From assembly GCA_001648575.1 (NCBI GenBank), contig LQXN01000062.1:237534-301533 (forward strand): a DNA stretch of 64,000 nt, given 5' to 3'. The DNA is from Sutcliffiella horikoshii DSM 8719 (GTDB lineage: Bacteria; Bacillota; Bacilli; Bacillales; Bacillaceae_I). The translations under genes and the position numbers were made by a program. The notes under the pieces were generated by a model. It was not told the origin of the DNA. It did no database searches and saw only the letters and a program-made list of their open reading frames with translations. This document shows positions 8,655-16,896 of this stretch, in pieces; the first letter of the stretch is position 1, and every line of letters starts with the position of its first letter.

Positions 8655-8683
8655 GAAAAAAGCACTCCTTTTTCAGGAATGCT
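8655..8683 (-). terminator. Terminator of the lethal-factor-like protease gene
   Basis: Minus strand: AGCATTCCT-gaaaa-AGGAGTGCT followed by TTTTTT, immediately after the stop at 8688. Confidence 0.85.
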
Positions 8684-8687
8684 CCAC

Positions 8688-9437
8688 TTAATACTTTTTG
8701 CCAAAGAAATCACTTGTCAGAGGCATCTTCTCCATATTTTCAAAGAACAAAAACGTTTGCGGGGCGTACTTTGCCAGTTCAAGACGTGAAACATCATTTA
8801 AGTAGTACATGGTGAAGGTCTCAGCAAAATACTCTTCAGGAAAGGTTTGAAAGTAGCTTTTGTTTGGAAAAATGGAAGTCACTTCATTCTTCCAAGCTTC
8901 TTGAAAGGTTTGGTTATGCCGGACATTCCCCAGTACATAATGGTCAATGGAATGTGCTAATTCGTGAAGTTCGAGGTTAAGGGACCCATGCCCCATCCCT
9001 TTATTACTATGGCCAATTTTGGCCAACACCAACTTCGATCCGCCGATACCGGGCACGTCTTCCCAATTGGACCCGTTCATACTATAACCTCTTGGTTTGA
9101 TTCCTTGTAAATGTTCAAACCCCTCCACTTCTGTCAGCTTTCCATTAAACAAGTAGAGGTGTACATTTTGTTGTACAAGTACATTAAGGATGTTTGGAGG
9201 AATATTTGCCACATGTTGAATCATTAATGCAGCATCTTTCTCGGAAAAGTCCTTCGTAGGCAGATAAATCAATTGATTCATCATTTCCCTGTTTGGAATA
9301 TCTTGAAGAAAACCATCCATTATGGGAGAGTGATAGTATTTAAGTGGGATGGCATCCAGACTTGCATATGCTTTCCAGTATATAGGTATAATTGTAAATA
9401 TCATTAATAACACGATTGCAAGGATTCGCCGCTTCAT
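8688..9437 (-). CDS. Anthrax-lethal-factor-like zinc metalloprotease, exported
   Basis: 249-residue protein with an N-terminal signal or anchor segment (about residues 4-22) and a lethal-factor-like catalytic domain. The zinc motif is HELAHSIDH (His158, Glu159, His162). A downstream Glu-rich segment, FPEEYFAETFTMYY (about 199-212), supplies the third ligand region as in Pro-Pro endopeptidases and lethal factor. ATG at 9437 has AAGGAGAG upstream; an ATG six codons earlier lies within that site. It sits between thyB and ypjQ, where B. subtilis has no such gene by my memory. Family membership is well supported, but substrate and any toxin role are unknown. Confidence 0.85.
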   Translation of the reverse strand: MKRRILAIVLLMIFTIIPIYWKAYASLDAIPLKYYHSPIMDGFLQDIPNREMMNQLIYLPTKDFSEKDAALMIQHVANIPPNILNVLVQQNVHLYLFNGKLTEVEGFEHLQGIKPRGYSMNGSNWEDVPGIGGSKLVLAKIGHSNKGMGHGSLNLELHELAHSIDHYVLGNVRHNQTFQEAWKNEVTSIFPNKSYFQTFPEEYFAETFTMYYLNDVSRLELAKYAPQTFLFFENMEKMPLTSDFFGKKY

Positions 9438-9608
9438 CGTTACTCTCCTTCTCATGGTGTCAAATCTAGGTGATGACCTTTTATTCTTTTATCTGAAAAT
9501 TCAATCCTTTTATACTAGTATTATATCAGGAAAAATAGTTAATTTGAATGATATTTTTGTAATATTTAATATAAGATAAAAAATTTTACCATTTTTCTTT
9601 ATATAAGC

Positions 9609-9640
9609 AAAAAGGACTGTTCTCCGGATGGAGACAGCCC
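9609..9640 (-). terminator. Terminator after ypjQ
   Basis: Minus strand: GGGCTGT-CTCC-ATCC-GGAG-AACAGTCC followed by TTTTTG, 16 nt past the ypjQ stop. Confidence 0.85.
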
Positions 9641-9655
9641 TATTAATGAACTTTA

Positions 9656-10192
9656 TTATACAATGACTTCCTCTTCGTTCAACTCTGCTTCTTCTATATC
9701 CCGGGATCGATGGGCGATCCGACTTGCAGCTGCTGCGGCAAGTGCACAGACAATGTCATCCATGAAGGTATGAACTTCTTCCCCTTCATGTTCATCTAGA
9801 TGTTTAATAATGCCGAATTTTTCTTTATCGAGAAAACCGAAATTTGTCAATCCGATCGAGCCGTACACATTTACAATCGATAAAGGAATAATCTCATCAA
9901 TTCCATAGAGTGGCTCATCAGTCTCTACAAGGTATTGAAGCGGTTCAGGCAACAACTTCTTTTCCGCTAATATATCCAGGGACAAACCGGTTAAAACAGC
10001 ATGCACGATTTCTCTCTTTTCCAGCACTTTCTCTACATTATGCATGCAGTCTTCAAGCGTGACATCTGTAATATATTTTTGTTGAAGCAGAAGAACAATC
10101 TCTGCAATGTCCTTGATCGTAACGCCTCTGTCTTCCAACATTTTCTTTGTTGTCTCCCGCATTTGTTGAAGTGTGTACTTTCTCATCGTCAT
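9656..10192 (-). CDS. ypjQ: YpjQ, phosphatidylglycerophosphatase A-related protein
   Basis: 178-residue protein of the PgpA-like superfamily that includes YpjQ and YutG. Helical throughout, with GIDEIIPLSIVNVYGSIGLTNFGFLDKEKFGII in the centre and HTFMDDIVCALAAAAASRIAH near the C terminus. The acidic DD pair is the likely metal site. ATG at 10192 has AAGGTAGG six nt upstream. It lies 15 bp downstream of ypjP, as in B. subtilis. The enzymatic role is inferred from family only. Confidence 0.85.
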   Translation of the reverse strand: MTMRKYTLQQMRETTKKMLEDRGVTIKDIAEIVLLLQQKYITDVTLEDCMHNVEKVLEKREIVHAVLTGLSLDILAEKKLLPEPLQYLVETDEPLYGIDEIIPLSIVNVYGSIGLTNFGFLDKEKFGIIKHLDEHEGEEVHTFMDDIVCALAAAAASRIAHRSRDIEEAELNEEEVIV

Positions 10193-10206
10193 GCCCTACC
10201 TTCTCT

Positions 10207-10794
10207 CTAACTTAGCCATTTAGGCGGTGTGTTTTTAGCCCAATAGATAGACCCCAATGTTTGATGCCCTTGAAACTCGTCATGGTATGTATGGTAATGG
10301 AAGTTGAAGTAATACCCGTCCAAAGGAGGGTGATCCTTTCTTACATGGAATCTAATCAAGTCCTTACCAGTCTGGGCATGATAGATATGAAAAATCTTTT
10401 CACCATCTCCACCACTCGGATTTTCAGAAATGGTTAAATTATTCAAATCTTCTTCCGGATGTTCAATAGCTAGTTCATTGATTACTTCTTCCATTTTAGG
10501 AAAAATGATATCCTTGAACTCTTCTTGAATTTGGGGGCCAATTCTGGATCCGAATTTCGTATAGCTTTGAAGTTCTGCCTGTTCTTTAGCCAATGATAAG
10601 AAAGATTCTCTTGTAAGTCCTTGTTCTATAGGTTCAATGTAGTCACTTGAATGGTTAAAGTCTTTATTTGTAAAATCACCGAAAGTTGAATCATCTTTTT
10701 GGTCATCTACGGTCAAGTATGCTGGAGGCGATACTGTACCGAATGTAAGGGCTGTTATAAGGACAACTAATGATTTCTTTAACCATTTAGGCAT
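10207..10794 (-). CDS. ypjP: YpjP-like exported protein
   Basis: 195-residue protein with a signal-like N terminus (MPKWLKKSLVVLITALTFGT) followed by a hydrophilic domain. The C terminus carries a conserved-looking segment GYYFNFHYHTYHDEFQGHQ and YWAKNTPPKW. ATG at 10794 has AAAGGAAG six to seven nt upstream; an in-frame ATG eight codons earlier has only a weak site. The gene is cotranscribed with ypjQ. The family is conserved in Bacillus and its function is unknown to me. Confidence 0.82.
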   Translation of the reverse strand: MPKWLKKSLVVLITALTFGTVSPPAYLTVDDQKDDSTFGDFTNKDFNHSSDYIEPIEQGLTRESFLSLAKEQAELQSYTKFGSRIGPQIQEEFKDIIFPKMEEVINELAIEHPEEDLNNLTISENPSGGDGEKIFHIYHAQTGKDLIRFHVRKDHPPLDGYYFNFHYHTYHDEFQGHQTLGSIYWAKNTPPKWLS

Positions 10795-11031
10795 GCTAGT
10801 CTTCCTTTCCGTATCCATCTCTCATTCAACGACTCTATAAAATAATAAAACTAGTATACCATAAAAGTAAGAAAATTTTATCAATTTATTTCTTCATTTT
10901 CATTCTTCCTGATCTTTTGTTACAAATTCAGTAAAAATTTGTTTACAGAATACGTTTTCTTTTAATTATTATTCATTTATTTGTGTTTTTTTGTTAATAT
11001 TAAGAAAGAGTACATATTGGAGGTTATTACT

Positions 11032-11106
11032 ATGGTAGATGTTGCTATAATCGTATCATGCTTTGTAACTTTAGGAGTTATGATTTACTTATGTATTGCT
11101 GATTGA
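11032..11106 (+). CDS. 24-residue hydrophobic peptide
   Basis: Short gene with a strong site (TTGGAGGTTATTACT) 7-8 nt before ATG. The product MVDVAIIVSCFVTLGVMIYL continues CIAD, a single membrane segment with an acidic end. It is followed 14 nt later by a strong terminator, so it forms a complete small transcription unit. The pattern resembles small membrane regulators or type I toxin-like peptides, but I recognise no family. No antisense RNA is obvious. Confidence 0.6.
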   Translation: MVDVAIIVSCFVTLGVMIYLCIAD

Positions 11107-11117
11107 TAAAAAGAATA

Positions 11118-11155
11118 AAAACTCGCGTCGAGCTTGGCTTGACGCGAGTTTTTTT
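11118..11155. terminator. Bidirectional terminator between the 24-residue peptide and the YuzL-like gene
   Basis: AACTCGCGTC-gagcttggctt-GACGCGAGTT with T-runs on both strands. It ends both converging genes. Confidence 0.92.
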
Positions 11156-11157
11156 CA

Positions 11158-11289
11158 TTAATTTTTCTTTGTGCTTTTCCTGCTTGAGGACATGGATTTT
11201 CCATCGACTTCTGTACTTGTTGTCCCTTGTCCTTCTACATTAGGAGAGGAAAGCCCTACATTACCAGGCTTTTTTCTTTTTCCGCCCAT
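11158..11289 (-). CDS. Small basic YuzL-like protein (43 residues)
   Basis: Reading MGGKRKKPGNVGLSSPNVEG then a Ser/Thr/Lys-rich tail ending RKSTKKN. GAGGTG lies 7 nt before ATG. The composition and the VGLSSPNVEGQGTT core resemble YuzL-type small proteins of Bacillus that are often annotated next to small acid-soluble spore proteins. That family call is from memory and moderate. Shares the bidirectional terminator with the converging 24-residue peptide gene. Confidence 0.65.
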   Translation of the reverse strand: MGGKRKKPGNVGLSSPNVEGQGTTSTEVDGKSMSSSRKSTKKN

Positions 11290-11349
11290 TATTTCACACC
11301 TCTTTCTCCTGCGAATCAACCTCAAGGATTAGGATGCCCTACTTGGCAT

Positions 11350-12123
11350 CTAAGTTATCAAGTATCCGTAATGAAACTTTGCTGTCTTCCTTCTATGAAC
11401 GATAAAACCAAATTTGTCAAATCTTTCACTTTGCCAATGATCCTTTAGAACAACCCTGTGGTTGGCAACTCTCTTGGCATCTGATATGATTTTTTCCGTT
11501 AATTCATCATATATAGCAACATTTCTAAGAGGGGAAATACCGTTTGATTCTGCTAGGTGAAAATGAAACATAGGATCAAAATACACCACATCAAAACTAT
11601 CATCCGGCAATGATGAAAGTATCCGCTGATGATTATCATTATGCACTTCAATCCGCTTCATCGCCTCATTCATTTCCGCCAGTTCCGAATCCCAGTTCTT
11701 GAGGCCGGTTTTTACTAGGTATGCCATCATCTTATTGCCTTCGATTCCAACCACCTGACCATTTTCCCCCGTTGCCAAACTTGCCATGATACTATCTGAA
11801 GCCAAACCGAGTGTGCAATCGAGGAACTTCATTCCTTTCTTTAGATCAGTTGCTTGCAGAAAAGGTTCCATTTCACCATTTTTCCATCTTTTTGCTCTGA
11901 ATGCTGCTGTATTGGGATGGAAGAATATCGGTTCTTCCATACCAAGTCTATACCATTCAAAGCGGTTTTTTCCGATTACAAGAATATCCTGATGCATCTC
12001 TTTAGTAATTGCTCCAATGGATTTCTTGTTTCTGCGAAAAAACGGATGGCCTAGCTCTTCAGCTATTTCCTTTGCAATTTGAATCATATGGTCATTTGTT
12101 CTTCCCGCGGTGGTCACAATCAT
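11350..12123 (-). CDS. ypiP: Class I SAM-dependent methyltransferase YpiP
   Basis: 257-residue methyltransferase. An N-terminal part (about 1-85) with TTAGRTNDHMIQIAKEIAEE precedes a Rossmann-type domain with KFLDCTLGLASDSIMAS as motif I and FDVVYFDPMFHF (about 178-189) as the motif IV region. The DP-M-F signature suggests an N-methyltransferase acting on nucleic acid or a similar planar substrate, which is inference. ATG at 12123 has GGGAG eight nt upstream. It lies downstream of brxB, as in B. subtilis, but a strong terminator separates them. Confidence 0.85.
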   Translation of the reverse strand: MIVTTAGRTNDHMIQIAKEIAEELGHPFFRRNKKSIGAITKEMHQDILVIGKNRFEWYRLGMEEPIFFHPNTAAFRAKRWKNGEMEPFLQATDLKKGMKFLDCTLGLASDSIMASLATGENGQVVGIEGNKMMAYLVKTGLKNWDSELAEMNEAMKRIEVHNDNHQRILSSLPDDSFDVVYFDPMFHFHLAESNGISPLRNVAIYDELTEKIISDAKRVANHRVVLKDHWQSERFDKFGFIVHRRKTAKFHYGYLIT

Positions 12124-12159
12124 ACATCGTTCTCCCTTATAAGTTGATGTCCATCATGT

Positions 12160-12193
12160 AAAAAAAGGGGATGTGCAAGGTTCGCACATCCCC
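12160..12193 (-). terminator. Terminator of the ypgR-brxB unit
   Basis: Perfect 10-bp stem GGGGATGTGC-GCACATCCCC, with seven T on the minus strand. Confidence 0.95.
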
Positions 12194-12209
12194 TAAAGCA
12201 TTACCGTTT

Positions 12210-12644
12210 TCAACAGTTTTGATTAAACGCGCCATGCAAGTTTGTCATGATGTTTTCCATCGTATTTGCTTCAATGTCATGGCGAGGTATAAAATGAATG
12301 ACTTCGTTGCCTTTCATCAATGCCATTGAAGGAGAAGAGGGTGGGATTTCACCGAAGATCTCCCTCATTTTCGAAGTGGCTTCTTTATCCTGTCCAGCGA
12401 ACACCGTCACAAGATGGTCCGGAGATTTTTCTGCCTGTATAATGGACTGTGTTGCTGCCGGACGAGCCAATCCGGCTGCACAACCACAAACAGAGTTGAC
12501 TACCACCAAGGTAGTACCTTCCACTTTTTCGAAAAATCCCTCAACTGCTTCGCTTGTGGTCAATTCTACAAATCCCGCTCTTGTTAGTTCGTCTCTCATT
12601 GGTTTAACTAATTGCTTCATGTATTCTTCATATGCCATGGACAT
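12210..12644 (-). CDS. brxB: Bacilliredoxin BrxB
   Basis: 144-residue bacilliredoxin of the BrxA/BrxB (YphP/YqiW) family, which removes bacillithiol from S-bacillithiolated proteins. The CGC active site is at residues 53-55 in NSVCGCAAG, on a thioredoxin-like fold. ATG at 12644 has GGAGGAAT upstream. It follows ypgR by about 15 bp and shares its terminator, matching B. subtilis order without ilvD. Implies a bacillithiol-using organism. Confidence 0.95.
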   Translation of the reverse strand: MSMAYEEYMKQLVKPMRDELTRAGFVELTTSEAVEGFFEKVEGTTLVVVNSVCGCAAGLARPAATQSIIQAEKSPDHLVTVFAGQDKEATSKMREIFGEIPPSSPSMALMKGNEVIHFIPRHDIEANTMENIMTNLHGAFNQNC

Positions 12645-12659
12645 GTTAAATTCCTCCTT

Positions 12660-13781
12660 CTAATTATTCCGTTCAGTCATCTGCTTCCATACAGAACCTT
12701 TGGCTTCTTCTCCACCTTCAATTCTTTGAATCGCCATTTTCACTTGCATGCTCACTTCAAATTCGGTATCGCTCTCCGCTTCATGTAAAGCAGGTAAAGC
12801 TGTTTCGTCTCCTACTTCATATAGGAACATGGCAGCTCTCCAACGTACCAATTTGTTTTTATCCTTAAGAGCTTCGATCATTAATGGCATTGCTTTTTTA
12901 TCACCAAGGTCTGACATACAGTCCCCTGCTGTTCTTCTTACGGTTACCGATTTATCTTTCAGTGCTTTAGCCAAGAATGGTAAAATATTTGATTCTTCCA
13001 GCATGCCCAGATAGACGGTCGCCAAACGGCGTATAGATCCCTTTTCATCATCCAGAGCCTTTGCCAACACGGGAATATCCTCTTCCTTTGGGTCCATTTG
13101 GTCAAGGGCCGCAAAGCGCTTGGACCAATCAGGATCCTCCAGCATCTCTAGAGTCACTTTGTAACGTTGCTTTGATTTTATTGTATTCGATTTATCGGTA
13201 TTTTCATCTTGTTTTAGCATTTTTTCTATCCGTTCCTCTGTGAAAGTTGCGGATAGTTCTTCTACGATTTCTGTACCCACTGCCTCAAGGTCGCCATATC
13301 GGACCCCATGCTCTTTCCATTCTCTCTCTAATACTACATTATCTTGCTTTTGTTGTGCAGTTAAAATGGCCTGCATAAATCGGTCAGGCAATCCCACACG
13401 CTTTTCTTCTTCACCATTTGATAGTTTCACTTGCATAGGAATTCCTTGGAACATCTGGACAAATACTTTTACCTCTCCAAAACCATCCAAAGATTGCTGC
13501 TGCTCTGTTCCTTGATTATCTTCGTTTTCCCCAAATGCCGCTCTTACTTCTGAAAGGATTCCTTTCCAATCAAAACGAGCATTTCTTTCAACTGCCAAAA
13601 AATCCGCCACATGATACACACCTTTTACACCTTCAACCTCCAGGATCTCCTGAATAATTCCAGGTGCTTCCATACTGTTCTCTTTCGTATAGTTATTCCT
13701 AGCTCCTGCCGGCAATTCTTCACTTAAGATAACTTTCATCGTATTAGGACTTGGAGTAGGTTCAATGGATTGTATATTCAA
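12660..13781 (-). CDS. ypgR: YpgR-like virulence factor C family protein with Nfu-type N domain and HEAT repeats
   Basis: 373-residue two-part protein. Residues 1-85 resemble the Nfu/NifU N-terminal scaffold domain (IEPTPSPNTMKVIL start). Residues about 190-365 form HEAT-like helical repeats with the recurrent pattern WxxRxAAxxLG (LEDPDWSKRFAALDQM, SIRRLATVYLG, TVRRTAGDCMSDLG, LVRWRAAMFLYEVG). The start is TTG 13781 with GAAGGGATG upstream, keeping the conserved N terminus. The same two-domain build is annotated as conserved virulence factor C in staphylococci. It probably serves as a scaffold or adaptor; partner unknown. Confidence 0.85.
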   Translation of the reverse strand: MNIQSIEPTPSPNTMKVILSEELPAGARNNYTKENSMEAPGIIQEILEVEGVKGVYHVADFLAVERNARFDWKGILSEVRAAFGENEDNQGTEQQQSLDGFGEVKVFVQMFQGIPMQVKLSNGEEEKRVGLPDRFMQAILTAQQKQDNVVLEREWKEHGVRYGDLEAVGTEIVEELSATFTEERIEKMLKQDENTDKSNTIKSKQRYKVTLEMLEDPDWSKRFAALDQMDPKEEDIPVLAKALDDEKGSIRRLATVYLGMLEESNILPFLAKALKDKSVTVRRTAGDCMSDLGDKKAMPLMIEALKDKNKLVRWRAAMFLYEVGDETALPALHEAESDTEFEVSMQVKMAIQRIEGGEEAKGSVWKQMTERNN

Positions 13782-13860
13782 TAGAAAACATCCCTTCTAT
13801 TAGTTACTTGCTATTATGGTAGCATAAGATTCATACTCACTACACAAAATGAGCTTGCTT

Positions 13861-15768
13861 TTATGATTGTTCATTGATTCTCTCGATTTTTTCGGACAGC
13901 TCTTCCCATCTATTCATGGCCTCTTCCAACTGTTTATTCATTTCTTCTTGCTCACCGAGCCATTTGCTCACTTGTTCATAGTCGCTACCGGCTTTGGCAA
14001 TTTCGACTTCTATATTTTCAAGTTTCTCTTCCAGGCTCATGATTCTTTCTTCAATTGTTTCCCAATCTTTCTGTTCCTGGTAGGAAAGCTTCAACGTTTT
14101 CTGTTTTTGTCTGGTTGTAGATTGTGCTTCCTTCTTTGCTGTTTCCATCTGCTTCTCTTCTTTTCGTTTCAACTGCTGTTCCTGGACATAGTCTGTGTAT
14201 TGGCCGAAGATTCTCTTTACTTTTCCGTTTCCTTCAAGGATCAGCAGCTCCTCCACTACTTTATCGAGAAAATAACGATCGTGGGATACAGTAATAACCA
14301 CTCCGGGAAACTCGTCCAAGTAAGCTTCTAAAATGGTCAATGTTTCTGTATCCAAGTCGTTGGTCGGCTCGTCTAAAAGCAAGACGTTAGGCTGTGACAT
14401 AAGGATTCGAAGTAGATATAACCTTTTTCGCTCACCACCAGAGAGCTTTCTTATTGGTGTGCCATGGGAGTGAGGCTGGAACAGGAATCTTTCCAATAGC
14501 TGAGAAGCACTGATATGCTGCCCGTCTTCTCCTTTAATGACTTCCGCCTCTTCTTTCACATACTCAATCATCCGTTGGTCCAAGTTCATATCCTGCTGTT
14601 CTTGTGTGTAATAACCGAGTTTAACGGTAAGTCCAACATCAACCTTGCCACTGGCAGGAATCGTTCTCCCTGCTAAAATATTCAATAGACTTGTTTTTCC
14701 TGCACCATTTGGACCGACTATACCAATCCGATCCTTTTGCTTGATGAGGAGATTCACTTTTTCAAAAATCATTTTTTGATCGTACTGGTGTGAAACTTCT
14801 TCTAGCTCCATCACCTTTTTTCCAAGCCTGGCAGAGCCTGTAAGTAGTTCAAGTTCCCCGCTTGAAGACGTAGAAGCAACCTTTTCATCAAGCTCTTCAA
14901 AACGCTTTATTCTCGCTTTTTGTTTCGTTGTTCTTGCTTTTGCGCCTTTACGCATCCATTCCAGCTCTTGACGAAAAAGACTTTTTTGTTTTGCTTCCGT
15001 TTTAAGTTGCTCTTCCTGTCGAAGTGCTTTTGCCTCTAAATAATCTCCATAATTTCCAGAATACGAATAAATAGAACCATTATGCAGTTCGAAAATCTTA
15101 TTTGTAACCTTGTCCAAGAAATAACGGTCATGTGTGACGAGAAGAACCGCTCCATTATATTTGTTTAAATAGTCTTCAAGCCATTCAATCGCTTCAAAAT
15201 CAAGATGGTTGGTAGGTTCATCAAGTATTAACAGGTCCGCGGCCTCTATCAGTGTCTGTGCAAGAGCTACACGTTTTTTTTGTCCGCCTGATAAGCTTTT
15301 GATTTGCTGATTCACTTCTATTATTCCCAATTTATTAAGAATTGCTTTGGCATGAGCACTAGCATCCCAAGCTTGAAGCTGATCCATCTGTGCTTGCAGT
15401 GTGGCAAGACGCTCATGAAGTTTCCCTTCCATGGGATTTTCCTGTACTTGTAACAGACAACTTTCATACTGTTTAATGATAGTATTTGTTGGCGACTCTT
15501 TACTGAAAATCTGTTCCATAACTGTATGGGACTCAATAAGCGATGGCTGCTGAGATAGAAAGCCTATGGTGTAGTCATTAGATGCCGTAATGGTACCCCC
15601 ATCAGCAGTTTCCAATCCTGCAATGATTTTCAACAAGGTAGACTTTCCTGTCCCATTGACACCGATCAAGCCAACACGTTCTTTTTCCTGGATGCTAAAA
15701 GAAGCTTTATCCAGCAACACTTTTTCTACGTATGTTTTCGACAGATCTTCTCCAATCAACATTTTCAT
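13861..15768 (-). CDS. ABC-F ATPase, YfmR-like
   Basis: Soluble ABC-F protein with two ATPase cassettes and no membrane domain; the family acts on the ribosome. Walker A motifs GVNGTGKST (near residue 38) and GPNGAGKTS (near residue 350), signatures LSGGQKKR and LSGGERKR, Walker B LLILDEPTNHLD and LLLDEPTNDLD. The inter-domain linker and a C-terminal coiled coil (about 530-635) match YfmR/Uup. The start MKMLIGEDLSKTY (ATG 15768) aligns with the YfmR N terminus; an ATG five codons earlier is possible. The 5' end overlaps the ypgQ 3' coding end region only marginally. In B. subtilis yfmR is elsewhere, so its place here between ypgQ and ypgR is a rearrangement. Confidence 0.88.
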   Translation of the reverse strand: MKMLIGEDLSKTYVEKVLLDKASFSIQEKERVGLIGVNGTGKSTLLKIIAGLETADGGTITASNDYTIGFLSQQPSLIESHTVMEQIFSKESPTNTIIKQYESCLLQVQENPMEGKLHERLATLQAQMDQLQAWDASAHAKAILNKLGIIEVNQQIKSLSGGQKKRVALAQTLIEAADLLILDEPTNHLDFEAIEWLEDYLNKYNGAVLLVTHDRYFLDKVTNKIFELHNGSIYSYSGNYGDYLEAKALRQEEQLKTEAKQKSLFRQELEWMRKGAKARTTKQKARIKRFEELDEKVASTSSSGELELLTGSARLGKKVMELEEVSHQYDQKMIFEKVNLLIKQKDRIGIVGPNGAGKTSLLNILAGRTIPASGKVDVGLTVKLGYYTQEQQDMNLDQRMIEYVKEEAEVIKGEDGQHISASQLLERFLFQPHSHGTPIRKLSGGERKRLYLLRILMSQPNVLLLDEPTNDLDTETLTILEAYLDEFPGVVITVSHDRYFLDKVVEELLILEGNGKVKRIFGQYTDYVQEQQLKRKEEKQMETAKKEAQSTTRQKQKTLKLSYQEQKDWETIEERIMSLEEKLENIEVEIAKAGSDYEQVSKWLGEQEEMNKQLEEAMNRWEELSEKIERINEQS

Positions 15769-15772
15769 AAAC

Positions 15773-16402
15773 TTATATCTCATTCCATTCTTTCATAAAT
15801 TGATTTACGAATTGTTCCATGAATCTATGCCGTTCCATAGCAATTTTCTTTGCCTCGTCCGTGTGGAGTGTATCCTTTAAGAGTAATAATTTCTCATGAA
15901 AGTGATTGATAGCAGTGGATTTTTCTTTTCTGTATTGATCATAAGTCATCTCGGACCTCACTTCAATTTCCGGGTCGAACATTGATTGACCTTTTGCACC
16001 GGAGTACATGAATGTACGGGCAGTACCAATAGCACCTAGCGCATCAAGGCGATCTGCGTCTTGTACCACTTTCCCCTCAAATGAATCCAGATCCATTCCG
16101 TTTCCACCCTTAAATCCGATGTTTTCTATCGTTCGCAGGATTTCGTCTATATGTAATCTCGTTAATGGGAGTTCTGCTAACAGTCTTTCTATTTCAACCC
16201 TAGACTTTTCCTTGTCATGTGTCATTTTATCGTCGAGGACATCATGCAAAAGTGCGATGATTTCAACCATTAACAGGTTTGCTTGTTCTTCTTTACCGAT
16301 GTGTAAAGCAAGTCTTCTGACCCTTTGGACATGAAACCAGTCATGTCCGGTTGAATCATTATTAAATATTGATTGAACATATTCTTCTATTTTATGTATC
16401 AC
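15773..16402 (-). CDS. ypgQ: HD-domain phosphohydrolase YpgQ
   Basis: 209-residue HD-fold hydrolase with pyrophosphohydrolase-like signature: HDWFHVQRV (about 20-28), LLHDVLDDK (about 52-60) and VVQDADRLDALGAIG (about 112-126), giving the H...HD...D metal site. GTG start at 16402 with AGGGAG about 9 nt upstream. B. subtilis YpgQ is reported as a manganese-dependent nucleotide pyrophosphohydrolase, so a nucleotide is the likely substrate. Directly followed by the ABC-F gene. Confidence 0.9.
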   Translation of the reverse strand: MIHKIEEYVQSIFNNDSTGHDWFHVQRVRRLALHIGKEEQANLLMVEIIALLHDVLDDKMTHDKEKSRVEIERLLAELPLTRLHIDEILRTIENIGFKGGNGMDLDSFEGKVVQDADRLDALGAIGTARTFMYSGAKGQSMFDPEIEVRSEMTYDQYRKEKSTAINHFHEKLLLLKDTLHTDEAKKIAMERHRFMEQFVNQFMKEWNEI

Positions 16403-16574
16403 AAGTGTAGCTCCCTTATCTTTTGATTCCCATATATTTTACCATGAGTATGTAAATAACCATACCATTTCGAAATGAAAGTGTTTCCCTAAATGTAACA
16501 GAGCTATTAAATCATTCATATCATGAGAATAGACTATTAAGCTTAAAGGAACGGCTTTCTTATCTTATGAAAAA

Positions 16575-16620
16575 AGCCAATGGCAATGTCTTAACAACTT
16601 AAGACAAATGCACATCGGCT
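16575..16620 (+). promoter_or_regulatory. Structured leader hairpin upstream of the 83-residue protein
   Basis: A perfect inner stem TGTCTTAA-CAAC-TTAAGACA (16587-16606) is nested inside a partly complementary outer pair, AGCCAATG...and...CATCGGCT. It ends 4-5 nt before the AGGAGG site of the next gene, so it is well placed to affect translation. No ligand class is recognised. Confidence 0.5.
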
Positions 16621-16639
16621 ATTTAGGAGGCGAACACAG

Positions 16640-16891
16640 ATGTTTCATCCTCGTATTATAAGCGGTCCTCAAATTGGCACAGCTTGGTATGGCACACATA
16701 TTGTAATAATCCGCTGCAATTTCCAAACAGGTGAGATCTTATCTTTGTTTACAAGTGATCATGCCCCATCTGAACCTGCTGCAAAAACTTGTGCCGAAAC
16801 CCTTTCAAGATATATTAGCATCGGTTATACATTGATCGGAGCATATTCTCTTAACGAAAGTGAAATCCAATATATCCTTCAGTATCGCTGA
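16640..16891 (+). CDS. Unrecognised 83-residue protein
   Basis: ATG preceded by TTTAGGAGGCG, a near-perfect ribosome binding site at nine-nt spacing. The product is mostly beta/alpha-like and not charged (MFHPRIISGPQIGTAWYGTH at the start, ending QYILQYR), with two cysteines and no membrane segment. It is plus-stranded between minus-strand genes and its stop lies 5 bp from the convergent DegV stop. A hairpin precedes its ribosome binding site. I cannot assign a function. Confidence 0.7.
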   Translation: MFHPRIISGPQIGTAWYGTHIVIIRCNFQTGEILSLFTSDHAPSEPAAKTCAETLSRYISIGYTLIGAYSLNESEIQYILQYR

Positions 16892-16896
16892 TTACC

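Noticed and set aside
13867..14331. 154-residue plus-strand frame
   Set aside because: Antisense to the coiled-coil end of the ABC-F gene; Leu/Phe-rich composition is a mirror of Lys/Glu codons.
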